This document shows positions 15,493 to 25,000 of a stretch of 64,000 nucleotides of DNA, piece by piece; position 1 is the stretch's first letter, and each line of letters starts with the position of its first letter. Origin of the DNA: DASSJT01 sp963715025 (lineage in GTDB: Bacteria; Actinomycetota; Actinomycetes; Actinomycetales; Dermatophilaceae). The DNA is taken from assembly GCA_963715025.1 (NCBI GenBank), contig CAVQQQ010000002.1, positions 930,001 through 994,000 of the forward strand, written 5' to 3'. The notes beneath the pieces are model-generated. The model had not been told where the DNA came from and made no database searches. It saw nothing but the letters and a program-made list of their open reading frames with translations. A program made the translations under genes and the position numbers.

Positions 15493-15991
15493 GTGCTGCT
15501 CCTTAGGTAAGGGTCAATGTGGTGACCGCAGCAGCGAAGGAAGGCCCCTCGCCGCCGCTGCGCGAGGAGCCTCACCGGATCCGTCCCGGGCCTGCACGGC
15601 CGTATGCCGCGTGGGCACGTGCGTGAACACGCGCCGCGCGGACCCGAGGAACCCGGCAGCCAATGGCCGACGCGGGTGGAAGCGGTGGGCTTCTCTTGCA
15701 CACCGCACCTCTCGGGAGACCCTCCGGTCGGAGAGCCCCACGACAGGCGCGGCCGGTCGATCTGCAAGGCTATCAGCGTGTGCACGAATCCACCGAATTC
15801 GTGTGCACGAATCCACCGAATTCCCGGCGGACTCCCGAAGCCGCAGTCCTTCCGGACCAGGCCGTCGGCTCGGCTGCAAGGGACATCGCAGAGGTGCCGG
15901 CGGTCGAGATCATCACGACGGCGGCGGTCCACCTGATGACCGCGGCAGCAGTGAAGTGCGGCCTGGCCGACGCGCTTCACCGGCTCGGTGG
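15493..15991 (-). promoter_or_regulatory. Long infC leader with attenuator-like hairpin and promoter
   Basis: No gene is seen in these 499 bp. Reading toward infC: a 23-bp exact tandem duplication (15778-15823) abuts a TANNNT -10 candidate TAGCCT (15767-15772 on the minus strand), which would give a leader of about 270 nt. Near its end is a GC-rich hairpin, GGCCCCTCG (15543-15551) with CGAGGAGCC (15563-15571), 8 of 9 pairs, followed by TTCCTTC, which looks like an attenuator or terminator. One CGGCATAC octamer lies at 15602. Leaders controlling infC operons are known in other bacteria; this one is inferred only. Confidence 0.5.
15778..15823. repeat. Exact 23-bp tandem duplication upstream of the infC promoter
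   Basis: Copies 15778-15800 and 15801-15823 are identical. Each contains GTGCAC (a palindrome) followed by CACCGAATTC. They lie just upstream of the proposed -10 TAGCCT. The perfect identity suggests a recent duplication or a double binding site. Confidence 0.9.
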
Positions 15992-16717
15992 TCAGCGGAT
16001 CGTGAACGCCAGGCCGTCGATGCGCGCCCTCAGCTCGCCGTCGGTCGCCAACCGCTCCCCCACCCGCGTTGCCAGACCCTCGACCTCCTGCTTGGTCAGG
16101 CCCGGGACCAGGGTCAGGCTCACCGCCAGCACACCTGGCTGGCTTCCAGCCGACAGGCCGTACGAGGTCACCGAGTCCTCGCTGAGTACAGCCTTGCGGA
16201 CGCCCTCGGCCACGACCGGGTCGTCCTGCGACGCGAGCCACTCCCGGTGCTGGGCGAGCGCCCACACCATGCTCGGGCGGAGCGCCTGGGTGCGCGGGCC
16301 GGCCAGGTTGACGACCATGACGTCGCAGCCCTCGGAAACGGCGGCTTGAGCTGCCCGCTGAGCGGAGACCGGCACTGGACGCGCGGCAGGGTTCCAGGCG
16401 CTCAGGGCCGCCACGCTGGTGAACACTGGGAGGGCACGCTGGCCGTCGGGGGCCATGAGGGTCACCACGGCCATGCTCGTCTCCTTCTCCACGGGGTGGT
16501 GGCCTTCCGGGTCGACGACGACCGGCTCCGCCACCACGGGCACCAGGAGCCGGGCGCCCGCCACGGCGGCCATCAGCGCGTCGTCTCTCCCCGTTTCCAG
16601 AGCCGCATCGAGGGCCGGATCGCCCCCTCCGTCGTCACCGTCGAATCCCGTGGAGGCCAGCTCGCGCCCCCGCCAGGGCAGCCCGGCCGAGTCGCGGGGC
16701 TCGCGCTCTTGCGTCAC
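15992..16717 (-). CDS. SseB-family protein at the end of the histidine operon
   Basis: The 241-residue protein matches SseB-type proteins. It has an N-terminal SseB domain (about 15-140: FDGDDGGGDPALDAALE, ARLLVPVVAEPV, MAVVTLMAPDGQRALPVFTSVAALSAW) and a C-terminal domain of the SseB_C type (about 150-240: SLTLVPGLTKQEVEGLATRVGERL). The biochemical function of the family is not known. The GTG start overlaps the priA stop by 4 bp (GTGA), so it is translated with histidine genes, an arrangement seen in other actinobacteria. No histidine-related activity can be inferred. Confidence 0.85.
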   Translation of the reverse strand: MTQEREPRDSAGLPWRGRELASTGFDGDDGGGDPALDAALETGRDDALMAAVAGARLLVPVVAEPVVVDPEGHHPVEKETSMAVVTLMAPDGQRALPVFTSVAALSAWNPAARPVPVSAQRAAQAAVSEGCDVMVVNLAGPRTQALRPSMVWALAQHREWLASQDDPVVAEGVRKAVLSEDSVTSYGLSAGSQPGVLAVSLTLVPGLTKQEVEGLATRVGERLATDGELRARIDGLAFTIR

Positions 16718-17451
16718 GGCTGCCCCGCGATCTGGAGCGCGTCCGGCAGCGTGAAGGACCCGCGATAGAGGGCCGAGCCGACGATCGCGCCCTCGACCCC
16801 GTGGGGCACGAGCTCGCGGAGGGCGGCGAGGTCCTGCAGGGTCGAGATGCCCCCGGATGCGACGACCGGGCGATCGGTGCGCGAGCAGACCTCCCTCAGG
16901 AGGTCGAGGTTGGGCCCCTTCAGCATGCCGTCCTTGTTGACGTCGGTGACGACGTAGCGCGAGCAGCCCTCGGCGTCGAGGCGGGCCAGGGTCTGCCACA
17001 GGTCGCCGCCCTCGCGGGTCCAGCCGCGGGCCGCGAGGGTGGTGCCGCGCACATCGAGCCCGACCGCGACCCGATCGCCGTGTTCCGCGATCGCCCCTGC
17101 GGTCCACTCCGGATCTTCCAGTGCGGCAGTTCCCAGGTTGACCCTCCGACAGCCCGTCGCCAGCGCCGCGGTCAGGCTTGCCGCGTCGCGGATCCCACCT
17201 GACATCTCGACCTGGATGTCGAGCCGGCCGACGATCTCGGCCAGCAGGGCGGCGTTGGAGCCACGGCCGAACGCCGCGTCGAGGTCGACCAGGTGCAGCC
17301 ACTCGGCGCCCTGGTCCTGCCAGCGCTTCGCGGCCTCCCAGGGGTCGCCGAACTGCCCTCCTGATCCCGCCACGCCCTGGACGAGCTGGACGGCCTGCCC
17401 GCCGGCGACGTCGACGGCTGGCAGCAGTTGCAGGCGGGGTGGCATGGTCAT
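16714..17451 (-). CDS. priA: Phosphoribosyl isomerase A (HisA, probably PriA with HisA/TrpF activity)
   Basis: This TIM-barrel enzyme of 245 residues isomerises ProFAR in histidine synthesis. Actinobacterial PriA enzymes also do the TrpF step of tryptophan synthesis. Landmarks: LLPAVDVAGGQAVQLVQG with the first catalytic aspartate, HLVDLDAAFGRGSN, VEMSGGIRD, VTDVNKDGMLKGPN with the second catalytic aspartate, VVASGGI and AIVGSALYRG. The AAFGRGSN loop is typical of PriA. The ATG at 17451 is preceded by GAGGAG. It follows hisH and overlaps sseB. The dual activity is inferred from the lineage, not from the sequence alone. Confidence 0.95.
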   Translation of the reverse strand: MTMPPRLQLLPAVDVAGGQAVQLVQGVAGSGGQFGDPWEAAKRWQDQGAEWLHLVDLDAAFGRGSNAALLAEIVGRLDIQVEMSGGIRDAASLTAALATGCRRVNLGTAALEDPEWTAGAIAEHGDRVAVGLDVRGTTLAARGWTREGGDLWQTLARLDAEGCSRYVVTDVNKDGMLKGPNLDLLREVCSRTDRPVVASGGISTLQDLAALRELVPHGVEGAIVGSALYRGSFTLPDALQIAGQP

Positions 17452-17525
17452 TCGACTCCTCTTCGTCCGGTCGGCTGGTGTGACCCACCCTCCAGGCGGT
17501 GGGGTGAGGTCGGAGCGGTTCGCGA

Positions 17526-18167
17526 TCACAGACTTCGGACCCAGTTGTCGAGGAGGTGGAGGCCCGCATCGCCGGACTTCTCGGGGTGGAACTGCGTGGC
17601 CGAGAGCGGACCGTTCTCGACCGCGGCGACGAAGTCCTCGCCGTGGTGCGCCCACGTGACCAGCGGCGCGACGCCCGAGAAGTTGCCGCTGGGCTCGGGC
17701 AGCTTCCAGTGCCGGACGGCATACGAGTGGACGAAGTAGAACCGCTCGCCCTCGAGGTCGGCGAACAGCTTCGTCCCCGCCGGCGGAGACACGGTCGACC
17801 AGCCCATGTGGGGCACGATGTCGGCCTTGAGCCGCGCCACCGTTCCCGGCCACTCCCCCAATCCCTCCTCGGGGCTGGCGCTGGGCTCCTCCGAGCCCTC
17901 GAACATGACCTGCATACCGACGCAGACGCCGAGCACCGGTCGGCCGCCCGCGAGCCGGGTGTCGATGGTGCGCGGACCGTCGGCGGCGCGCACCCCGGCC
18001 ATGCAGGCGTGGAAGTTGCCGACGCCCGGGACGAACAGGCCGTCGGCGGCGAGGGCGCGGCCGCGGTCGGCTGTCAATTCCACCCGCGCGCCCACGCGCT
18101 CGAGGGCGCGTACGGCGGACCGCACATTGCCGCTGCCGTAGTCGAACACCACCACGTCGGTGGTCAT
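17526..18167 (-). CDS. hisH: Imidazole glycerol phosphate synthase, glutaminase subunit
   Basis: HisH hydrolyses glutamine and channels ammonia to HisF. The 213-residue product shows the triad: cysteine in GVCVGMQ (about residue 86), histidine and glutamate in TQFHPEKSG. The start VVVFDYGSGNVRS and PGVGNFHACM are typical. GGAGG precedes the ATG at 18167, which lies just beyond the stop of the upstream gene. The partner hisF is not in this window, so it must lie elsewhere. Confidence 0.96.
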   Translation of the reverse strand: MTTDVVVFDYGSGNVRSAVRALERVGARVELTADRGRALAADGLFVPGVGNFHACMAGVRAADGPRTIDTRLAGGRPVLGVCVGMQVMFEGSEEPSASPEEGLGEWPGTVARLKADIVPHMGWSTVSPPAGTKLFADLEGERFYFVHSYAVRHWKLPEPSGNFSGVAPLVTWAHHGEDFVAAVENGPLSATQFHPEKSGDAGLHLLDNWVRSL

Positions 18168-18168
18168 G

Positions 18169-18828
18169 TCAAGCCTCCTCCCTCTCGGCCCGTTGCTCGG
18201 CCTGCTCGCGCAGGATCGACTCGAACCTGGCGAGAGACGCGGCGCTGGGCTCCACCAGGGCGACGCCGGGACTCTCGCCCGGCCGGTGCTCACCGGTCAG
18301 CAGGCGCTCGCCCGGAAGCCCGAGGACGCGCATGAGGTCGACCAGCCACAGGGCGGCCGGGCCCTGGCGCTCGCGCAGCACCCGGACCAGGGCAGTCGCT
18401 GCCTGCCGGTGCTCGGCCCCAGCGGCGCGCACCAGGTCGACCGGGCGCAGCCGCGGCAGCCGTGCCGTGCGTGCCACCCCCTGGCCGGGCATCCAGACCA
18501 GCCAGCGCTGGACCGCTCTCCACCCGGCGGGCTGGACGGTCACGACCGCGCGACCCTGCAGCGTGAACAGGCCGATGCTGGGACGAAGCTTCGACGGCAG
18601 TGGCCTCGCGGCCAGGACCTCGCGCGCGTCGTTATAGGGCGCGCTCACCCGCGACGCTGCCTCGGCGGGCAGCACCGCGGTCCAGCCGCGCAGCGGGACG
18701 GTGTGTGCCGCCACGAGTCCCCGTTCCGCCCAGCGGGCCACGAATTCCTGGTCACCGCGCACGAGCAGCAGGGCCTGGGCGGGCGCCTCACGCCCCACGC
18801 GGCTGGCCGGTCGCTGCGGTGCGGTCAC
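18169..18828 (-). CDS. Conserved hypothetical protein inside the histidine operon
   Basis: I cannot assign a domain. The 219-residue product is soluble, alanine/arginine-rich, with no signal or membrane segment. Readable features are ALLLVRGDQEFVARWAERG, LRGWTAVLPAE and a C-terminal helical part (ARFESILREQAEQRAEREEA). It starts with GTG 4 bp after the hisB stop and ends one base before the hisH ATG, so it is tightly embedded between hisB and hisH. The context suggests a minor role tied to histidine or shared expression only. Confidence 0.75.
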   Translation of the reverse strand: MTAPQRPASRVGREAPAQALLLVRGDQEFVARWAERGLVAAHTVPLRGWTAVLPAEAASRVSAPYNDAREVLAARPLPSKLRPSIGLFTLQGRAVVTVQPAGWRAVQRWLVWMPGQGVARTARLPRLRPVDLVRAAGAEHRQAATALVRVLRERQGPAALWLVDLMRVLGLPGERLLTGEHRPGESPGVALVEPSAASLARFESILREQAEQRAEREEA

Positions 18829-18831
18829 GTC

Positions 18832-19449
18832 CTAGAGGCTGCCCTTCGCGCTCGGGATGCCGTCGACCCGCGGATCACGGGCCACGGCAGCGCGCAGCGC
18901 CCGGGCGAGCGCCTTGAACTGGGCCTCCACGATGTGGTGGGGATCGCGGCCGGAGAGCACCCGCACGTGGAGGGCGATGCCGGCGTGGTGGGCAATGGTC
19001 TCGAACACGTGCCTGGTCAGCGAGCCGACGTACGTACCGCCGATCACGGCGTACTCCTGCCCCGCCGGCTCGCCGGTGTGGACGGCATACGGGCGTCCGG
19101 CCACGTCGACGACAGCCTGGACCAGCGCCTCGTCGAGGGGCACCGTGGCGTCGCCGAAGCGCGAGATGCCGCGCTTGTCACCGAGCGCCTGCCGCAGTGC
19201 GTCGCCCAGCACGATGGCGACGTCCTCGACCGTGTGGTGGGCATCGACGTCGAGGTCGCCGACGGCCTTGACCCGCAGGTCGATCAGGGAGTGCTTGGCC
19301 AGCGAGATCAGCATGTGGTCATAGAAGCGCACGCCAGTGCTCACCTCGGCCTGGCCGGTGCCGTCGAGGTTGACCTCGAGCTCGACTGCGCTCTCGGAGG
19401 TCGTGCGGCTCAGCGCGGCGATGCGGTCGGTCGGCTGGCTGCCGCTCAT
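18832..19449 (-). CDS. hisB: Imidazoleglycerol-phosphate dehydratase
   Basis: HisB removes water from imidazole glycerol phosphate using manganese ions. The 205-residue monofunctional form (no phosphatase domain) has the metal-binding repeats FYDHML..HSLIDL, DLDVDAHHTVED, ETIAHHAGIALHV and GRDPHHIVEAQFKA. The ATG overlaps the hisC stop (ATGA). Confidence 0.97.
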   Translation of the reverse strand: MSGSQPTDRIAALSRTTSESAVELEVNLDGTGQAEVSTGVRFYDHMLISLAKHSLIDLRVKAVGDLDVDAHHTVEDVAIVLGDALRQALGDKRGISRFGDATVPLDEALVQAVVDVAGRPYAVHTGEPAGQEYAVIGGTYVGSLTRHVFETIAHHAGIALHVRVLSGRDPHHIVEAQFKALARALRAAVARDPRVDGIPSAKGSL

Positions 19450-20570
19450 GCGTTGTGCTCCTGCAGGTGGGCCGGGACGAGGCGCCGGATGGCCTCGAGG
19501 AACGCGCTGGTCTCCGCCGGTGTGCCGGCGGTGACACGAAGATAGTGCGGGATGCCGACGTCGCGGACGAGCACGCCCCGGTCGAGAAGCGCCTGCCAAG
19601 TCCTGGGCGCGTCGGCGAGACCGCCGAAGAGCACGAAGTTCGCATCGCTGGGCACGGGCGACAGCCCCATCTCCGCGAGCTCGGTGACGATGCGGTCGCG
19701 CTGCTCCTTGATCACCGCCACCGTGGACAGCATCTCCGGGGCGTGCCGCAGCGCTGCGAGCGCGATGGCCTGCGTCGGGGACGAGAGGTGGTAGGGCAGC
19801 CGGACCAGCCGCAGCGCCCCGGTGAATTCCGGCGCCGCCGCCAGGTAGCCGAGGCGGCCGCCTGCGAAGGCGAAGGCCTTGCTCATTGTGCGCGTGACCA
19901 CGAGTCGCTCCCGGCCCTCCAGGAGGGTCAGGGCGCTGGGCGTGCCCTCGCGCGCGAACTCCTCGTACGCCTCGTCGACGACGACGATGCCCTGCTCCGC
20001 GGCGGCGTAGACCGCCTCGACGACGTCCAGGCGGAGAGCGGTGCCGGTCGGGTTGTTGGGCGAGCACAGGAACACCACGTGGGGCCGGTGCGCCGCGACC
20101 TGCTCGGCTGCCGATGAGGCTGTGAGGTCGAACGGTGCTGCCGGGTCCATCCCGCGGAGACCGTCGACCCAGGTGGTGCCCACGGTCTCGCTGATGATCG
20201 CGTGCATGGAGTATGCCGGTGTGAAGCCGAGCGCGGTCCGTCCCGGCCCGCCGAAGGCCTGGAGGATGTGCTGGAGCACCTCGTTGGATCCGTTGCCCGC
20301 CCACACCTGCTCGGCGGTGATGGGCACGCCGGACCCCTTCGCCAGGTAGTCGGCGAGGGCCTGCCGCAATTCGGTGAACTCCCGGTCGGGATAGCGGTTG
20401 AGCCCCCCGGCCTCGGCGGCCACTGCTGCGACGATGTCGTGCACGACGACGTCGGGAATCGGGTAGGAGTTCTCGTTGGTGTTCAACCGCACCGGGACGT
20501 CGAGCTGGGGCGCACCGTAGGCCGTCTTGCCGTGCAGGTCGGGCCGCAGCAGATCCCGCAGGCGGGTCAC
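19446..20570 (-). CDS. hisC: Histidinol-phosphate aminotransferase
   Basis: This fold-type I PLP enzyme of 374 residues converts imidazole acetol phosphate to histidinol phosphate. Seen: VRLNTNENSYPIP at the substrate-binding N-terminus, NGSNEVL, SPNNPTGT, VVDEAYEEFA, and the PLP lysine in TRTMSKAFAFAGGRLGY. The arginine-containing C-terminal HYLRVTAGT is present. The GTG start overlaps the hisD stop by 4 bp. Confidence 0.97.
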   Translation of the reverse strand: MTRLRDLLRPDLHGKTAYGAPQLDVPVRLNTNENSYPIPDVVVHDIVAAVAAEAGGLNRYPDREFTELRQALADYLAKGSGVPITAEQVWAGNGSNEVLQHILQAFGGPGRTALGFTPAYSMHAIISETVGTTWVDGLRGMDPAAPFDLTASSAAEQVAAHRPHVVFLCSPNNPTGTALRLDVVEAVYAAAEQGIVVVDEAYEEFAREGTPSALTLLEGRERLVVTRTMSKAFAFAGGRLGYLAAAPEFTGALRLVRLPYHLSSPTQAIALAALRHAPEMLSTVAVIKEQRDRIVTELAEMGLSPVPSDANFVLFGGLADAPRTWQALLDRGVLVRDVGIPHYLRVTAGTPAETSAFLEAIRRLVPAHLQEHNA

Positions 20571-21898
20571 AGCTCGCCGCCGAAGCGGGCGGTGACCGCC
20601 TCGCCATGGGCCGGGAGGTCCTCGGCGTTGGCCAGGGTGACCACGTGGCCTCCCACCTCGCGGAGGGCGTCCGCGGAGTAGCGCACGACATGGATGCCGC
20701 GGAGGAACGACTGGACCGACAGCCCGCTGCTGTGGCATGCACAGCCTCCCGTGGGAAGCACGTGGTTGGAGCCCGCGGCGTAGTCGCCAAGGCTCACGGG
20801 CGAGTAGGGGCCAACGAAGACGGCGCCCGCGTTGCGAACCCGGGCGGCCACGGCATCCGCATCGCGCGTGATCACCTCGAGGTGCTCGGCGGCATACGCA
20901 TTGACGACGTCGAGTCCCTGGGCCACGTCGTCGACCAGGACGACACCGCTCTGGGGCCCGCCCAGTGCGGTGGCCACGCGCTCCGTGTGCTTTGTCGTCG
21001 CGACACGGCGCTCGAGGGCCTCGGCGACCGCACCCGCGAGGTGGGGGCTGTCGGTCACCAGGACGCTTGCGGCCATCGGGTCGTGCTCGGCCTGGCTGAT
21101 CAGGTCGGCGGCCACGATCTCGGGGTCGGCGCTGGCGTCGGCCAGCACGGCGATCTCGGTCGGCCCGGCCTCCGCGTCGATGCCGACGAGGCCCTTGAGC
21201 AGGCGTTTGGCGGCGGCCACGTACACGTTGCCGGGTCCGGTCACCAGGCTCACCGGCTCGCACCGCACCTCGCCGTCCTCGAACCCGTGGGCGAAGGCCG
21301 CGATCGCCTGGGCGCCGCCCATCGCGTAGACCTCGCCGACCCCCAGCAGCGCGCAGGCAGCCAGGATCGTGGGGTGCGGGTAGCCGGCGAAGGGCCCCGT
21401 GTTGTCGCGCTGGGGCGGGCTCGCAACGGCGATCGACGCGACCTCGGCGGCCTGGGCAGGCACGACATTCATGACGACGCTGGAGGGGTAGACAGCGAGA
21501 CCGCCCGGAACATAGAGGCCGACCCGGTCGACGGGCACCCACCGCTCCGCGACGGTGCCGCCGTCGACCACCCGGGTCAGCGTGTCAGAGCGGCGCTGCT
21601 CGAGGTGGACGATGCATGCCCTGCGAATCGACTCCTCGAGAGCGGCTCGCACCGGCGGGTCGAGGCGCTCGAGGGCCTCCTGGATCACGGCCTCGGGGAC
21701 GCGAAGCCGGCTCGGCCGCACGCCGTCGAAGCGCTCGGCGAGGTCGTAGAGCGCAGCGGCCCCACGCTGCGCAACGTCGTCGCAGATCGGCCGGATGGCC
21801 TCGACGGCAGCCTCCACCCCGAGCTCGGCGCGGGGCAGCGCCGCGCGCAGCTCGCGCGTGGTCAGCCTCCGGCCCCGGAGGTCGATGGTGGTGAGCAT
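20567..21898 (-). CDS. hisD: Histidinol dehydrogenase
   Basis: HisD oxidises histidinol to histidine in two NAD-dependent steps with zinc. The 443 residues are full length. Seen: RWVPVDRVGLYVPGGLAVYPS, VTGPGNVYVAAAKRLL, AGPTEIAVLAD, the catalytic region SVLVTDSPHLA and HVLPTGGCACHSSGLSV, where the zinc-binding histidine and aspartate residues cluster. It is the first gene of hisD-hisC-hisB-hyp-hisH-priA-sseB. A TAGACT -10 lies 6 nt before the ATG with no Shine-Dalgarno sequence, so the operon is probably leaderless. Confidence 0.97.
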   Translation of the reverse strand: MLTTIDLRGRRLTTRELRAALPRAELGVEAAVEAIRPICDDVAQRGAAALYDLAERFDGVRPSRLRVPEAVIQEALERLDPPVRAALEESIRRACIVHLEQRRSDTLTRVVDGGTVAERWVPVDRVGLYVPGGLAVYPSSVVMNVVPAQAAEVASIAVASPPQRDNTGPFAGYPHPTILAACALLGVGEVYAMGGAQAIAAFAHGFEDGEVRCEPVSLVTGPGNVYVAAAKRLLKGLVGIDAEAGPTEIAVLADASADPEIVAADLISQAEHDPMAASVLVTDSPHLAGAVAEALERRVATTKHTERVATALGGPQSGVVLVDDVAQGLDVVNAYAAEHLEVITRDADAVAARVRNAGAVFVGPYSPVSLGDYAAGSNHVLPTGGCACHSSGLSVQSFLRGIHVVRYSADALREVGGHVVTLANAEDLPAHGEAVTARFGGEL

Positions 21899-21904
21899 GC
21901 AAAA

Positions 21905-21910
21905 AGTCTA
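21905..21910 (-). promoter_or_regulatory. -10 element TAGACT of the histidine operon (leaderless)
   Basis: On the minus strand TAGACT ends 6 nt before the hisD ATG; the spacer is TTTTGC and contains no ribosome binding site. Confidence 0.65.
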
Positions 21911-21969
21911 GGTGGTGGCACTCGGGGCCCTTGGAGGGTCTCAGCCGCTGGGAACCTCCCATGCCGGGC

Positions 21970-22002
21970 CGGTATGCCGGGCGGCGACCCCCCGGCATAC
22001 CG
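21970..22002 (-). terminator. Hairpin made of an inverted CGGTATGCCGGG pair right after glnE
   Basis: Perfect 12-bp arms CGGTATGCCGGG (21970-21981) and CCCGGCATACCG (21991-22002) with a 9-nt loop. The right arm ends directly at the glnE stop codon (22003), the expected place for an intrinsic terminator on the minus strand. This is the clearest case of two octamers CGGCATAC facing each other as a hairpin. An extra partial copy (ATGCCGGG) precedes it at 21961. Confidence 0.8.
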
Positions 22003-25000
22003 TCACGTGGCGTCATAGAAGTTCGCCATGACCGCTGCCCGCGCACGGCGGGCGACCCGGAGGTAGTGGTCGGCGAGCTGCTGGCCCGATCCTGGCTCGA
22101 ACCCCATGATGCGTCCGATCCCGTCGGCATCGCGGGTGTCGCTGGGCAGGCTGTCGACCGGCCTTCCGCGGAACAGCACCGACGAATTTCGCATCCGGGA
22201 GGCCATGATCCACGCCTCCCGAAGCGCGACCGCGTCTGCGTCGGGCAGCAGTCCCGCGTCGGCTGCCGCCTGAAGCGCCGGGAGCGTCGCCGTGGTTCGC
22301 AGCGTCGGCACCTCGTGGGCGTGCCGCAGCTGGATCAGCTGAACGGTCCACTCGACGTCGCTCAGGCCGCCCAGGCCGAGTTTGAAGTGGTTGCGGGGGT
22401 TGGCTCCCCGGGGCAGCCGCTCGGACTCCATGCGGGCCTTGAGCCGGCGGACCTCCCGTACCTGCTGTGCCGTCAGCCCGCCCTCCGGCCAGCGCAGCGG
22501 GTTGACGAGGTGGGTGAACCGGTCGGCGAGCCCGGGGTCGCCGGCCACCGGTGCTGCGCGCACGAGGGCCTGCGACTCCCAGGTGAGCGACCACCGCTCG
22601 TAGTAAGTGCGGTAGGAATCCAGCGAGCGTACGAGCGGGCCGTTCTTGCCCTCCGGCCGCAGGTCGGCGTCGAGCCCGACCTGGCCGTCCGGTCCCTGGA
22701 GGGCGAGGAGTCGACGCATCTCCTGGACCACGTCGGTCGCTCGGCGCTGGGCCTCCTCCTCGGTCAGGGTGTCATCCCCGGCGCCGGGCCGCGGGTCGTG
22801 CACGAACATCACGTCGGCGTCGCTGGCGTACCCGAGCTCCCCTCCCCCGAGCCGACCCATGCCCACCACGAGCAGGTCGGTGCCGAGCGACTCGCCCAGC
22901 CGCTGCTCGATGGTGCGCGTCGCGACCTCGAGGGCGGTCTCTACGAGGGCTGCCATCAGCTCGGTCAGCGCCGCTCCCACCGCGTCCAGCCCCAGCTGGC
23001 CGAGCAGGTCGGCCACCGCGATCCGGAACAGCTCCTGCCGCCGGATGGCCCGGGCCGCCTTCATCGCGCCCTCGGGCGACTTCTTGCGCCCGGCCGCCGC
23101 GCGCATGCGCCGGCCGATGTCGTCGCGGCCACGCGGTGTGAAACCCGACTCGTCGCCCAGGATCTGCACCGACTCGGCCGCTCCCACGAGGAGGTCGGCC
23201 GCATAGCGGCTCCGGGCCAGGACGTGGGCCAGGTGCTCGGCCGCCGTGCCCTCGTCGCGCAGGAGCCGCAGGTACCAGTGCGTCGACCCGAGCTCTTCGC
23301 TGATCTTCCGGAACGCGAGCAGCCCGGCGTCGGGATCGGCCTCGTCGGCGAACCAGCCGAGCATGACCGGCAACAGGGTGCGCTGGATCGCCGACCGGCG
23401 GCTCACCCCGACCGTGAGTGCCTCCAGGTGGCGCAGGGCGCCCGCGGGGTCGTGGAAGCCCAGGGCCGCAAGCCGCTCGCGCGCCGCATCGGGCGTGAGC
23501 CTCGCCTCGCTGCTGCTCAGCTTCGCGACCGCGCTCAGCAGCGGCCGGTAGAAGAGCCGCTCGTGCAGCCTGCGGACCTCGCGGGCCTCGCGCTGCCACT
23601 GCTGGACCACGGCCGCCGCAGCCTCCGTGCGGTGGCCCACGGCGCGGCCGAGCCGGCGCAGGTCGGCGTCGGCGGTGGGCATGAGGTGGGTGCGACGCAG
23701 CCGGTACAGCTGGATGCGGTGCTCCAGGGTGCGCAACAGCCGGTATGCCGTGCCGAGGGTCGCTGCGTCATCTCGCCCGACGTAGCCGCCGCGGGCCAGG
23801 GCAGCGAGGGCCTCGAGCGTGGTGCCCGAACGGAGCGAGTCGTCAGTGCGTCCGTGCACCAGCTGGAGCAGCTGGACGCTGAACTCGACGTCGCGCAGCC
23901 CGCCCGGCCCCAGTTTGAGCTGCCGGTCGGCCTCGCCGGCGGGGACGTGCTCCTCCACCCGGCGACGCATGGCCTGCACGTCCTCCACGAAGTGCTCGCG
24001 CGAGGCGGCCTGCCAGACGAGAGGGGTCACGGCGGCGAGGTAGGACTCGCCCAGCTCGCGGTCGCCTGCTACGTGGCGAGCCTTGAGCAGGGCTTGGAAC
24101 TCCCAGGTCTTGGCCCACCGCTCGTAGTAGGCGCGGTGGCTCTGGATGGTGCGCACCAGCTGCCCGTGCTTGCCCTCGGGCCGCAGGGCGGCGTCGACCG
24201 GCCACAGGGTGCCGTGAGCGGTCGATGCCGAGCAGGCGCGCATCAGCAGCGTCGCCAGGCGAGTGCCGACTGCGATCGCGTGGGTCTCGGAGGCGCCCTC
24301 GGCGGGCTCCACGACGAAGATCACGTCGACGTCGCTGACGTAGTTGAGCTCGCGGCCGCCGGTCTTGCCCATGCCGATCACCGCGAGCCGGCACGCGGCG
24401 GACTCCTCCCCGACCTCCGCCTGGGCGATGACCAGAGCCGCCTCAAGCGCTGCCTGCGCGAGGTCGGCGAGCGACTGGCCCGTCGCGGGAAGGGACTGCA
24501 GGGGGTCACTCGCGGTCAGGTCGAGCGCGGCGATGCCGAGCAGCTCCTGGCGGTAGGCGACGCGCAGCGCGTCCTCGGGCTCCATCTGGCCGTTCGTGGC
24601 TGCCGCGGACACGGCGCCGACGAGGTGCTCGATGCGCTGCTCGACCGAGCGCTCGGACGCCTCGGTGGCGTTGCGCCACTGGTCGGGGTGGGCTACGAGG
24701 TGGTCGCCGAGTGCCGTGGAAGCACCGAGCACCGCCAACATGCGGTCGCGGGCGCGGCCGGGGTGGCGCAGCGCAGCAACCAGCTGGGCCGGGTCGGAGG
24801 ACGTCCCCGAGTCCGCGGCGGCGTCGCGCTCCGAGGGCTCGCGCCGGCGCAGGGCTTCCATCAGGCGGACGAGGCCGAGCAGGGCAAGATCGGGGTCGGC
24901 CACCTGGCCGAGCGCGTCCGGCAGGCCGTCGCTGAAGACGTCGTCGAGCGGGTCGACCAGACCAGCCAGCGCCGGGTCGGCCAGGAGGCGCCCAGCCCGA

